From: Chloroflexota bacterium
GTDB lineage: Bacteria; Chloroflexota; Anaerolineae; Aggregatilineales; UBA2796
Assembly (NCBI GenBank): GCA_021325095.1
Contig: JAJPHV010000076.1
Location: 93,408-157,407 of the forward strand
Direction of reading: 5' to 3'
DNA: 64,000 nt
Position 1 is the stretch's first letter. Each line of letters begins with the position of its first letter. The translations under genes were made by a program, and so were the position numbers. Below, piece by piece: positions 18,459-25,936 of the stretch. The notes under the pieces were generated by a model, which saw only the letters and a program-made list of their open reading frames with translations, was not told the origin of the DNA and searched no databases.

Positions 18459-18480
18459 GCCCGGTGCTTTAGCGCCGGGC
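18459..18480. terminator. Hairpin spanning the stop of the GT2 gene
   Basis: GCCCGGTGC / GCGCCGGGC pairs over nine positions with one G-U, loop TTTA. The TAA of the glycosyltransferase gene is inside the loop region. No T-run follows on the minus strand, so termination strength is doubtful. It separates this operon from the obg promoter. Confidence 0.45.
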
Positions 18481-19461
18481 ATTGCTTTGCACGTGCTCGG
18501 CGTCCGGTACTTCTGGCTCGGTCTGGTCGGCGCTTTGGATGACGCGCTCGATGATGAAGCGCGGGCGGCGGCGTGTCTCGTCCAGGTTGCGCCACAGGTA
18601 CTCACCCAGGACGCCAATCATCAACAGTTGCGCGCCGGAGACGATCAGCAGCACCACCATCAAGGATGCCCAACCCTCGGCGCGTATATCAAAGAGCAGC
18701 CGCAGCACAATGACGACGAGAGCGTACACTATACCGACGATACTCAGGCCGATGCCGAGCAGTGACGAGGCCCGCACCGGGATATACGAAAACGCCACAA
18801 ACGAGTCGACGAAATATTTGAGCTTTTTGGCAAACGTCCACATCGAGCGGCCATAGCGCTGCTCACGCACCCGGCGATGATAATAGATCACTGCCGGGTC
18901 AAAGCCCAGCCACAGGATCAAGCCCATCAGGTAGGCATTGCTCTCCTGAATGCCCTTGATCAGGTCACAAACCTGGCGATCGATCAGGAAGAAGTCGAAA
19001 CCGCGCCTGGGCATAGTTTTGATAGCAAAGCGCCGGAACAGGGCATAGAAGGTATCGGCCATCAGCGAGCTCAGGCCAGGGTCTTCGCGGCTTTCGCGCG
19101 CGGCCAGCACGACCTTATGGCCCAGCCGCCACTGCGCAAGCATGTCGTCGATGAGTTCCGGCGGGTCTTGCAGATCGGCGGCGATGGCGGCCACCACCTG
19201 GCCGCGCGCCTGATCCAACCCCGCCATCAGGGCTGCATTGGAACCAAAATTGCGGGACAATTTGATGATGCGGATTCGCCGCTCTGAATTGGCGAGCGTT
19301 TGCAGCACGTCGAACGAATTGTCACGCGAGCCGTCATCGACAAAAATGAATTCGAAGCGATCCGCCGTGTTTTTGTCGGCGAGCGCCTGGAATTTGCGCA
19401 GGAGATCGGGCAGGCTGGCCGCGTTGTGGTAAACCGGCACGACAATCGATACCAATGTCAT
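18469..19461 (-). CDS. GT2 glycosyltransferase, polyprenyl-phosphate sugar transferase type
   Basis: A 330-residue GT-A enzyme. The N-terminal domain has VSIVVPVYHNAASLPDLL, FIFVDDGSRDNS and AIAADLQDPPE (the DXD-like DLQD motif). Two C-terminal membrane helices follow (SSLLGIGLSIVGIVYALVV and LMVVLLIVSGAQLLMIGVLG). This layout fits the DPMS/GtrB/ArnC group, which transfers a sugar from a nucleotide donor to polyprenyl phosphate at the inner face. It is the last gene of the four-gene glycan operon; its ATG overlaps the stop of the acyltransferase gene (ATGA). Confidence 0.9.
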   Translation of the reverse strand: MTLVSIVVPVYHNAASLPDLLRKFQALADKNTADRFEFIFVDDGSRDNSFDVLQTLANSERRIRIIKLSRNFGSNAALMAGLDQARGQVVAAIAADLQDPPELIDDMLAQWRLGHKVVLAARESREDPGLSSLMADTFYALFRRFAIKTMPRRGFDFFLIDRQVCDLIKGIQESNAYLMGLILWLGFDPAVIYYHRRVREQRYGRSMWTFAKKLKYFVDSFVAFSYIPVRASSLLGIGLSIVGIVYALVVIVLRLLFDIRAEGWASLMVVLLIVSGAQLLMIGVLGEYLWRNLDETRRRPRFIIERVIQSADQTEPEVPDAEHVQSNARR

Positions 19462-20207
19462 CGTTTCTCAGTCCCATCCTTGTTCAGGCCGAAATACGCC
19501 AGCAGCCGTTGCCGCTGCTCGTCATCGACCTTGCGAACTTCGCGGGCCGGGATGCCCGCCACAACCGTCCAGGCTGCCACGTCGTGCGTGACCACCGCGC
19601 CCGGCGCAACCAGCGCGCCCATGCCGATCTCGATTCCGGCGGCCAGGATCGCGCTCGTGCCGATCAGGGCGAAGCGCCGCACGACTGGCCCCCGTACTGA
19701 AAAGGACTCCAGCCCAAAGCGCTTCAAGTACACGTCGTTGTCGTTCACGCTGCTGACGCCCGGCCCGATGAACACGTCCGGCTCTACCAGCATATTACCG
19801 GTCAGGATCGCGCCATCGATCACGCGGGTGCGCTCGCCCACGTGGGTATCGTACATGATCAGGACGCTGCGGCCGATCACCACGTCATCGGCCAGTATGC
19901 AGTCCTCCCGGATCGAGGCCAGATCGCCGATCAGCACGCGCTGGCCGATGGTGATACCAGTGTACAACACGGCATTTGCGCCGACGATGCTGCCTGCGCC
20001 GATAGACAGTGGGCGCGCAGCGGTGTTGATCGGGCGCGTCGTGTTGCCCGCCGATAGCGGTGGACGGCCAATCACCGCACCATCAAAAATGGTGCAGCCA
20101 TCGCCGATGGTGACACCAGGGTAAATGGTGACGTTGCTGCCGATGGTGATGTGCTGGCCCAATACGGCATCGGGACTGAGCCGGACATTCTGCCCAATCG
20201 TGTTCAT
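19458..20207 (-). CDS. Hexapeptide-repeat acyltransferase (left-handed beta helix)
   Basis: A 249-residue protein dominated by hexapeptide repeats such as IGSNVT-IYPGVT-IGDGCT that form a left-handed beta helix, as in sugar O- or N-acyltransferases (WlbB/LpxA-like). It probably acylates the amino sugar nucleotide made by the upstream aminotransferase. The start at 20207 begins four bases after the stop of the SDR gene; the longer frame up to 20447 lies within that gene and is not used. It overlaps the following GT2 gene by four bases. Confidence 0.88.
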   Translation of the reverse strand: MNTIGQNVRLSPDAVLGQHITIGSNVTIYPGVTIGDGCTIFDGAVIGRPPLSAGNTTRPINTAARPLSIGAGSIVGANAVLYTGITIGQRVLIGDLASIREDCILADDVVIGRSVLIMYDTHVGERTRVIDGAILTGNMLVEPDVFIGPGVSSVNDNDVYLKRFGLESFSVRGPVVRRFALIGTSAILAAGIEIGMGALVAPGAVVTHDVAAWTVVAGIPAREVRKVDDEQRQRLLAYFGLNKDGTEKR

Positions 20208-20211
20208 CGGC

Positions 20212-21204
20212 TCACCAGTAGTGTGCTTTGTGCTGGCGGTAGTATGCGACGGTGGCAGCCAGGCCGTCGCGCAGGCTCGTTTCCGGCTCCCAACCCAGGA
20301 TGCGCCTGATCTTGGAGATGTCCGAGTAGAAATCGCCCGGCTCCTGCGCTTTACGCTCCGGTGAAAACGGCGCAAATTCCCATGACCCGCTGCCACAGAC
20401 CTCGATGAGAGTGTTCGCCAGTTCGACAAAGTTCGTCGGGCGGTCAATGCCTACGTTCATGACTTCGCCACGTGCCTCGTCGCAGATGGCTGCCAGAAGA
20501 ATGGCGCGAATGCAGTCACCCACGTACAGAAAATCGCGCTTGATCTGCCCATCGCCGAAGACCTTGATGGTGGCGTTGTCCAGGGCCAGGCGCACGAACC
20601 AGTTGACCACGCCGTAGCGTGAATGGAGCATCTGGGCGCGCGGGCCGTAGATATTGGTCAGGCGCAACAGCACGGAATGGATATTGTGTACGTCGTTGTA
20701 GACTTCGATGATCTTCTCGGCAGTCAGGTTGGTGATCTCGTAGATGCCTTTGGGGTGAGTAGGAGCCTCTTCGCTGACGGGCAGCGACACCGCCTCGCCG
20801 TACTGACCGCGCGTTCCGGTGTATATGACGCGGGTGGATGGGTTGTGGTGCTTGCAGGCTTCCATCACAATGGCCGTGCCCTTGATATTGATGTCAATGT
20901 CCGGGAACGGGTCGGTCAGGCTGAGGATGTGGTCTACCTGCCCGGCCAGGTGAAAGACGAAATCTTGTCGCTTGACCAGGTAGTTCATCACGTTCGCATC
21001 ACGAATGTCACAAAAGTTGACCGTGACGCGCTCGCGGATCGGCTCGATGTTGAACAGGTTGCCACCGTAACCGGGAATCATGGCGTCGGCAATGGTGACG
21101 TGTGCGCCCAGCTCGACCAGCGCCAGCGCCAGATTGCTGCCGATAAAGCCCATGCCACCCGTGATCAGGGCACGCGTGCCCTTGAAGGCGTCAAAAGGAG
21201 TCAT
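20212..21204 (-). CDS. Extended SDR, NAD-dependent epimerase/dehydratase, with altered active site
   Basis: A 330-residue sugar-nucleotide SDR. The Rossmann motif GGMGFIG is near the N-terminus, NVMNYLVKRQDFVFHLAG follows, and DFLYVGDCIRA lies late, as in UDP-glucose epimerases and dTDP-glucose dehydratases. The catalytic segment reads YTGTRGQYG and then GIYEITNLTAEK: the Tyr is present, but the Lys of the YxxxK pair is Asn. This could mean altered chemistry or a subfamily with a different base. It overlaps the upstream aminotransferase by four bases (ATGA) and precedes the acyltransferase, so it works on a nucleotide sugar for a surface glycan. Confidence 0.88.
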   Translation of the reverse strand: MTPFDAFKGTRALITGGMGFIGSNLALALVELGAHVTIADAMIPGYGGNLFNIEPIRERVTVNFCDIRDANVMNYLVKRQDFVFHLAGQVDHILSLTDPFPDIDINIKGTAIVMEACKHHNPSTRVIYTGTRGQYGEAVSLPVSEEAPTHPKGIYEITNLTAEKIIEVYNDVHNIHSVLLRLTNIYGPRAQMLHSRYGVVNWFVRLALDNATIKVFGDGQIKRDFLYVGDCIRAILLAAICDEARGEVMNVGIDRPTNFVELANTLIEVCGSGSWEFAPFSPERKAQEPGDFYSDISKIRRILGWEPETSLRDGLAATVAYYRQHKAHYW

Positions 21205-22307
21205 CGCTGTTCGACAGCCACCGCGCTTTGAAGGAGTGCCTGCGCCACCGTCAGAATATCTTGCGCGGTCAGGCCGACGTATAACGGCAACGATAGAACC
21301 TCACGCGCCACCCGCTCCGTCACGGGCAGGCTGCCGGGCGCACAGCCCAGATCGAGGTAGGCGGCCTGAAGATGAACAGGAATGGGGTAATGAATGAGCG
21401 TGCCGACGCCGCGCGCCTTCAGCGCCTCCCGTATCTCGTCACGCAACGTGTGGCGGACGACGTACAGGTGGTAGACATGGTAGGCATCAGCGCGCTCCAC
21501 AGGCAATGTGACCCGCGCCAGGTGCTGCCCGTAAAGCGCGGCGAGTTCGCGCCGTGCCGCGTTGTGCTCGTCCAGGTGCGCCAGTTTGACGGCCAGGATC
21601 GCGGCCTGCATCTCGTCCAGGCGGCTGTTGATCCCCCGCTCGGCATGTTCGTAGCGCGTCACCTGCCCATAGTTGCGCAGGCTGCGCAGCCTGGCGGCCA
21701 ACTGCGAATCATTGGTGATAACTGCGCCGCCATCGCCGTAGGCGCCCAGATTTTTCGTGGGGTAAAAGCTGAACGCGCCGAGATGCCCGATGGTTCCGAC
21801 GCGGCGTCCATGATCAAGCGCGCCGTGTGCCTGAGCGCAGTCTTCGACCAACAGCAGGTGGTGGCGCTCGGCCAGCGCAGACAGCGCCCGCGTGTCGGCA
21901 GGGTGGCCGTACAGGTGAACGGGCAGCAGCGCCTTTGTGCGCGGTGTGATGGCGGCTTCTGCGGCGGCAGGCGACATGGTATACGTGTCAGGGTCGATGT
22001 CCACCAGGACGGGTCTGGCCCCCGTGCGCTCGACGGCGCAAACCGTTGCAACCGCCGTATGAGCGACGGTGATGACTTCATCACCGGGGCCGATCCCGGC
22101 AGCGCGCAGCGCCAGTTCAATTGCGTCCGTGCCGCTGGCGACGCCCACCGCGTATTTGACGCCATGATAAGCCGCAAATGCTGTCTCGAAGGCTTCCACT
22201 TCCGGCCCCAGGATATACCAGCCGCTCTTGAGCACGCGCTGGGCAGCCGCTTCCAGTTCCGCAGCCAGGAGGGAGTGCAGGGGCTTCAAATTATTGAAAT
22301 CGATCAT
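21201..22307 (-). CDS. DegT/DnrJ/EryC1/StrS-family sugar aminotransferase
   Basis: A 368-residue PLP-dependent enzyme that aminates a keto nucleotide sugar. Landmarks: ASGTDAIELALRAAG (phosphate cup), LLVEDCAQAHGA (Asp binding the PLP nitrogen) and FSFYPTKNLGAYGDGG with the Schiff-base Lys at about 185. The start at 22307 opens with MIDFNNLKPLHS, as in relatives; the longer frame to 22355 runs into the promoter. First gene of the operon with SDR, acyltransferase and GT2. The set suggests an N-acylated amino sugar being attached to a lipid carrier or glycan. Confidence 0.93.
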   Translation of the reverse strand: MIDFNNLKPLHSLLAAELEAAAQRVLKSGWYILGPEVEAFETAFAAYHGVKYAVGVASGTDAIELALRAAGIGPGDEVITVAHTAVATVCAVERTGARPVLVDIDPDTYTMSPAAAEAAITPRTKALLPVHLYGHPADTRALSALAERHHLLLVEDCAQAHGALDHGRRVGTIGHLGAFSFYPTKNLGAYGDGGAVITNDSQLAARLRSLRNYGQVTRYEHAERGINSRLDEMQAAILAVKLAHLDEHNAARRELAALYGQHLARVTLPVERADAYHVYHLYVVRHTLRDEIREALKARGVGTLIHYPIPVHLQAAYLDLGCAPGSLPVTERVAREVLSLPLYVGLTAQDILTVAQALLQSAVAVEQR

Positions 22308-22341
22308 GATCAGTCCGCGACAACGTAGGTAATGCGCGATC

Positions 22342-22371
22342 ATTGTAGCGAACATGCACCCGTAGTGACAA
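22342..22371 (-). promoter_or_regulatory. Promoter of the glycan operon
   Basis: Minus strand: -35 TTGTCA (22366-22371), 18-base spacer, -10 TACAAT (22342-22347). Transcription would begin about 28 bases before the aminotransferase ATG. Confidence 0.5.
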
Positions 22372-22475
22372 AGACTTCACCGGAGTGACACGGACTCCCG
22401 GCTACGACGAATGTGTGGCGTGGGCAAAACTCCGCAGGATCGGCGCTCCGAAAGGAGCGTATGCCTGATGCCCCG

Positions 22476-22577
22476 TCACGACGAGAGGCTTTTCCGCAGT
22501 CCATCGATGAGCGCCTGTTTCTCGGCATCCGACAGGCGCGCCTCAGGATGCAAGATCAGATAGTCTTTGCTTCTCAT
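22476..22577 (-). pseudogene. Fragment resembling the C-terminus of a haem-binding-domain protein
   Basis: A frame of 33 residues ends in TGA. Its core, YLILHPEARLSDAEKQALID, resembles the C-terminal end of 'haem-binding domain' proteins that I recall from Chloroflexota, where a LLHPEARLSDAE stretch precedes the final helix. The cysteine pair and the rest of that family are absent upstream. A stable hairpin with a GAAA-type loop (22443-22460) lies just beyond the stop, so the 3' end of an old gene may have been kept. No ribosome-binding site. Assignment from memory of the family, so moderate to low confidence. Confidence 0.4.
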
Positions 22578-22653
22578 GAGCTTTTGATCAGCAAGCGAGT
22601 AGCGGGGGCGGTAAAACGGATATTGACGTATGTAATCCTAGCCTTAAATCCAC

Positions 22654-22684
22654 CTTAAAAGGGCGATCCGTTGCCGGATCGCCC
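22654..22684 (-). terminator. Rho-independent terminator of the nuoJKLMN operon
   Basis: A perfect ten-base stem, GGGCGATCCG / CGGATCGCCC, with a four-base loop, followed on the minus strand by TTTTAAG. It lies 40 bases after the stop of nuoN and is the clearest intrinsic terminator in the window. Confidence 0.8.
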
Positions 22685-22723
22685 GCGCGCAGCTTATGCA
22701 GAATAGGTTCTGGTTGGAGATTG

Positions 22724-24268
22724 CTACCGCAGTGCCACCGTCGTGACCGTCTGCGCGACGCTGGAGGCCAGATATGGCAAAATGCCAATCACCAGTGTAC
22801 CCACCGCACACAGCGCGACGGCACTGGACAGCGGCGTGGGCAGTTTGGCATCGGCCTCGCCCGTTTCCAGCCACATCTTGACGATCACGCGCAGATAGTA
22901 GTATGCCGAGATCACACTCGTCAGCACGCCGATCAGCGCCAGCAGGCCCAGGCCCGAATTGAGCGCGGCCAGGAATACGAACCACTTGCCGACGAAGCCC
23001 GCCGTCAGCGGAATGCCTGTCAGACTGAGCATGAACACGGCCATCGCCAGCGCCAGTGCCGGTCTGGTGCGCCCCAGGCCGGAGAAGTCGTCCAGCAGCG
23101 TGCCGGTGGCGTCATCGTGTTCGACGGCAATCGCAACGGCAAACGCGCCGATATTGGTGAACGCATAGGCCAGCAAGTAGATTAACGCGCCCTGGATTGC
23201 CTGTTGCCCTAGCACCAATGAGACGCTCTGGTTGCCTGCCGCGTCCGCCGTGACCTGGAAGGTCCCGGCGGCGGCCACCGCCATCAGAATATACCCGGCG
23301 TGGGCGATGCTCGAATAGGCCAGCAGCCGCTTGATGTCGCGCTGCGAGATCGCCACCACGTTGCCCAGGATCATGGTCAGCGCGGCAATGATCGACACGG
23401 CATCCTGCCATGCCGCGTGCAGCGTCACCGTCTGGCCCGGTTCAACTTTGATATTACCGAGGACAAGCGTCGGCACAGCAATCGCAAGCACGCGCAGCAG
23501 CGCGCCGAAACCGCCCACCTTCGCCACCACACTCATAAAGGCTGTAACCGGCGTGGGCGCACCCTGGTATACGTCGGGCGTCCACATATGGAACGGCACG
23601 GCAGCCACCTTGAAGCCCAGGCTGACCAGCAGCAGGCCCGCCCCCATCAGCAGCAGGAACGGCGAAACCACGTCCGAGGTCGCCACGTGGTTAAAGATTT
23701 GCTGCAAGTTGGTCGTGCCCGTCGCGCCGTAGACCAATGCAATGCCATAGACCAGGAAGCCCGTCGAGAATGCACCGAGCAGGAAGTACTTCATGGCACT
23801 TTCTTCGGAGCGCAGATCGGGGCGGCGGAACCCGGCCAGGATATACAGCGGGATCGACAGCAGTTCCAGCCCGATGAACACGATCACCAGGTCGCCGGAC
23901 GCGCCCATGAACATCGCACCGGACGCCACCATGAGCAGGATCGGATAGTATTCGCCGCGCTCGATCCTGGCCCGTTTCAAATAGTCGTAGGCGGCCAGGA
24001 TGCTGATAAACGTTGCAATCAGGGTGATGACGTTGATCAGCGCCGTGAACGGGTCGGAGATGAACATGCCGCCGAAAGCTATGGTGCGGATGCCAAAGCC
24101 AGGGATGGACAGCACGAACGAGACGACCACGCCCACGATTGCCAGCCCTGCCGTGATGCCCTTGCGTTCTTTGGGAACGAATACGTCCACCAGGAACAGG
24201 AAGCAGGCCCCCAGCGCCAGCGAGAGCGCCGGGAGCGTTGCCCACAGGTTCAGGTTCGGGATACTCAT
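22724..24268 (-). CDS. nuoN: NADH-quinone oxidoreductase subunit N
   Basis: A 514-residue antiporter-like membrane subunit of respiratory complex I. The proton-channel residues are in place: Glu at about 135 (FIGLELLSIP), Lys at about 160, Lys at about 220 (FKVAAVPFHMWTPDVYQG) and Lys at about 250 (VVAKVGGFG), matching E133, K158, K217 and K247 of the E. coli subunit. Fourteen or so helices are visible. It starts two bases after the stop of nuoM and is the last gene of the operon before the terminator. Confidence 0.95.
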   Translation of the reverse strand: MSIPNLNLWATLPALSLALGACFLFLVDVFVPKERKGITAGLAIVGVVVSFVLSIPGFGIRTIAFGGMFISDPFTALINVITLIATFISILAAYDYLKRARIERGEYYPILLMVASGAMFMGASGDLVIVFIGLELLSIPLYILAGFRRPDLRSEESAMKYFLLGAFSTGFLVYGIALVYGATGTTNLQQIFNHVATSDVVSPFLLLMGAGLLLVSLGFKVAAVPFHMWTPDVYQGAPTPVTAFMSVVAKVGGFGALLRVLAIAVPTLVLGNIKVEPGQTVTLHAAWQDAVSIIAALTMILGNVVAISQRDIKRLLAYSSIAHAGYILMAVAAAGTFQVTADAAGNQSVSLVLGQQAIQGALIYLLAYAFTNIGAFAVAIAVEHDDATGTLLDDFSGLGRTRPALALAMAVFMLSLTGIPLTAGFVGKWFVFLAALNSGLGLLALIGVLTSVISAYYYLRVIVKMWLETGEADAKLPTPLSSAVALCAVGTLVIGILPYLASSVAQTVTTVALR

Positions 24269-24270
24269 AC

Positions 24271-25896
24271 CTACTTACCGCCTGTATTGGCCGGAGCCTG
24301 TTCGGGCGCGGCCTGCACTGTTTGCGCGGGGATGTAGCGCTGCAACTGCGCGGCCACGTCGCCGGATGATTTATCCATGTAGTTGAAGAACGGCTTCGGG
24401 AAAAGCCCGATGATGATGGCCGCGATGACGACCACCACCAGCGCCAGTGTTTCGTTCCAGGTCAGCGGCGGGTAGGGGTTGGCTGCGACCTCACCAGGTT
24501 CGCCATGCCCGCCGTGACCGTGCGCTTCCGGCGCGCGGTACTCACCCATAAAGACCTTGTTCCACATGTAGAGCAAATAGACCGCTGCCAGGATGACGCC
24601 CACCGTCGCCGCTGCGGCGAAGCCGGGGCCAAGCACCGTCGAGCCGAACGCACCGAGCAAAATGGTGAACTCACCCACGAAGCCGTTCAGGCCGGGCAGG
24701 CCCATGCTGGACAGCGTGATGACCAGGGCCAACCCGCTGAAGATCGGCAGCACTTTCCACACCCCGCCGAAAGCGTTGATGGCCTTCGTGTGGCGGCGCT
24801 CGTACAGCATCCCGACCATCAAAAACAAGCCGCCCGTGCTGATGCCGTGATTAACCATTTGCAGCGTTGCGCCGCTCAAGCCCGTCGCATGGCCCGCACC
24901 CAGGGCAAAAATGCCGAGCACAACGAAACCCAGGTGGCTGATCGAAGAGTAGGCGACCAGCTTCTTCACGTCCGTCTGGGCATAGCTGACCCACGCACCA
25001 TAGATGATGCCGATCACGGCCAGCACGCCGATGATCGGCGCGAACGTGACCGACGCCTGCGGGAACAGGCCCAGGCAGAAGCGTACCAGACCGTAAGTGC
25101 CGAGCTTCAGCAGAACGCCCGCCAGGATGACCGAGCCAGCCGTCGGAGCCTGCACGTGCGCGTCGGGCAGCCAGGAGTGCAGCGGCCAGATCGGAACCTT
25201 GACGGCGAAGGCGGCGAAGAAGCCCAGGAACAGCAGCGCCTCGACGGTGGCACTGCCATAAATGTTACTAGGAGAAGCCGCAGCCGCCTGTACCTTCAGG
25301 ATGATCTCGTGGACGTTGAACGTGCCGAAGTGGTTGCCCATCCACAGGATCGCCAGCAGCATCAGGATACTGCCCGCCATCGTGTACAGGAAGAACTTGA
25401 CGGCGGCGTAGATGCGCTCTTCCGATCCCCAGATGCCCACGATGAAATACATCGGCACCAGGCTGACTTCCCAGAAGACGTAAAATAGGAACAAATCCTG
25501 GGCGACGAACACGCCGATCATGGCGAACTCGAGCAGCAGCATGAAGGCATAATACAGCCGGACGCGCTCTTTGACATGGTACAGCGAGAACAGGATCGCC
25601 AGCGGCATGATGAACGCCGTCAGCAGCACCAGCAGGATGCTCAGGCCATCAACAGCCACGTAGTAGCTGATCTTGAAGTTGCCGAAGGACAGCCACTCCA
25701 TCAGGTGTTCGTGCTGCAAGGCGGCGGTGGTCGTGTCGAACGAGAACAGCAAGATCAGCGATGCGCCGAAGGTCAACAGCGAAAAGATCAGCGCGATCCA
25801 CTTGATCTGGTTTTCGCGCGCTCTGGGCCAGAACACCGCCGGGATCATGCCGATCAGCGGCAGGAATAGCACCGTAGTCACTAACCAGTCATTCAT
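24271..25896 (-). CDS. nuoM: NADH-quinone oxidoreductase subunit M
   Basis: A 541-residue antiporter-like subunit. Key residues are Glu at 143 (FWEVSLVPMY), Lys at 233 (VKVPIWPLHSWLPDAH), Lys at 264 (GVLLKLGTYG) and Glu at 409 (VGEFTILLG), equivalent to the proton path of E. coli NuoM. Near the C-terminus, between the last helices, a short His/Gly-rich loop (EAHGHGGHGEPGE, about 457-469) is added. GGAGG lies eleven bases before the ATG. The gene follows nuoL by 40 bases. Confidence 0.95.
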   Translation of the reverse strand: MNDWLVTTVLFLPLIGMIPAVFWPRARENQIKWIALIFSLLTFGASLILLFSFDTTTAALQHEHLMEWLSFGNFKISYYVAVDGLSILLVLLTAFIMPLAILFSLYHVKERVRLYYAFMLLLEFAMIGVFVAQDLFLFYVFWEVSLVPMYFIVGIWGSEERIYAAVKFFLYTMAGSILMLLAILWMGNHFGTFNVHEIILKVQAAAASPSNIYGSATVEALLFLGFFAAFAVKVPIWPLHSWLPDAHVQAPTAGSVILAGVLLKLGTYGLVRFCLGLFPQASVTFAPIIGVLAVIGIIYGAWVSYAQTDVKKLVAYSSISHLGFVVLGIFALGAGHATGLSGATLQMVNHGISTGGLFLMVGMLYERRHTKAINAFGGVWKVLPIFSGLALVITLSSMGLPGLNGFVGEFTILLGAFGSTVLGPGFAAAATVGVILAAVYLLYMWNKVFMGEYRAPEAHGHGGHGEPGEVAANPYPPLTWNETLALVVVVIAAIIIGLFPKPFFNYMDKSSGDVAAQLQRYIPAQTVQAAPEQAPANTGGK

Positions 25897-25936
25897 TGAG
25901 TGTTTTACCTCCGTGTTTGGCCGACGGCCTGCTAGC

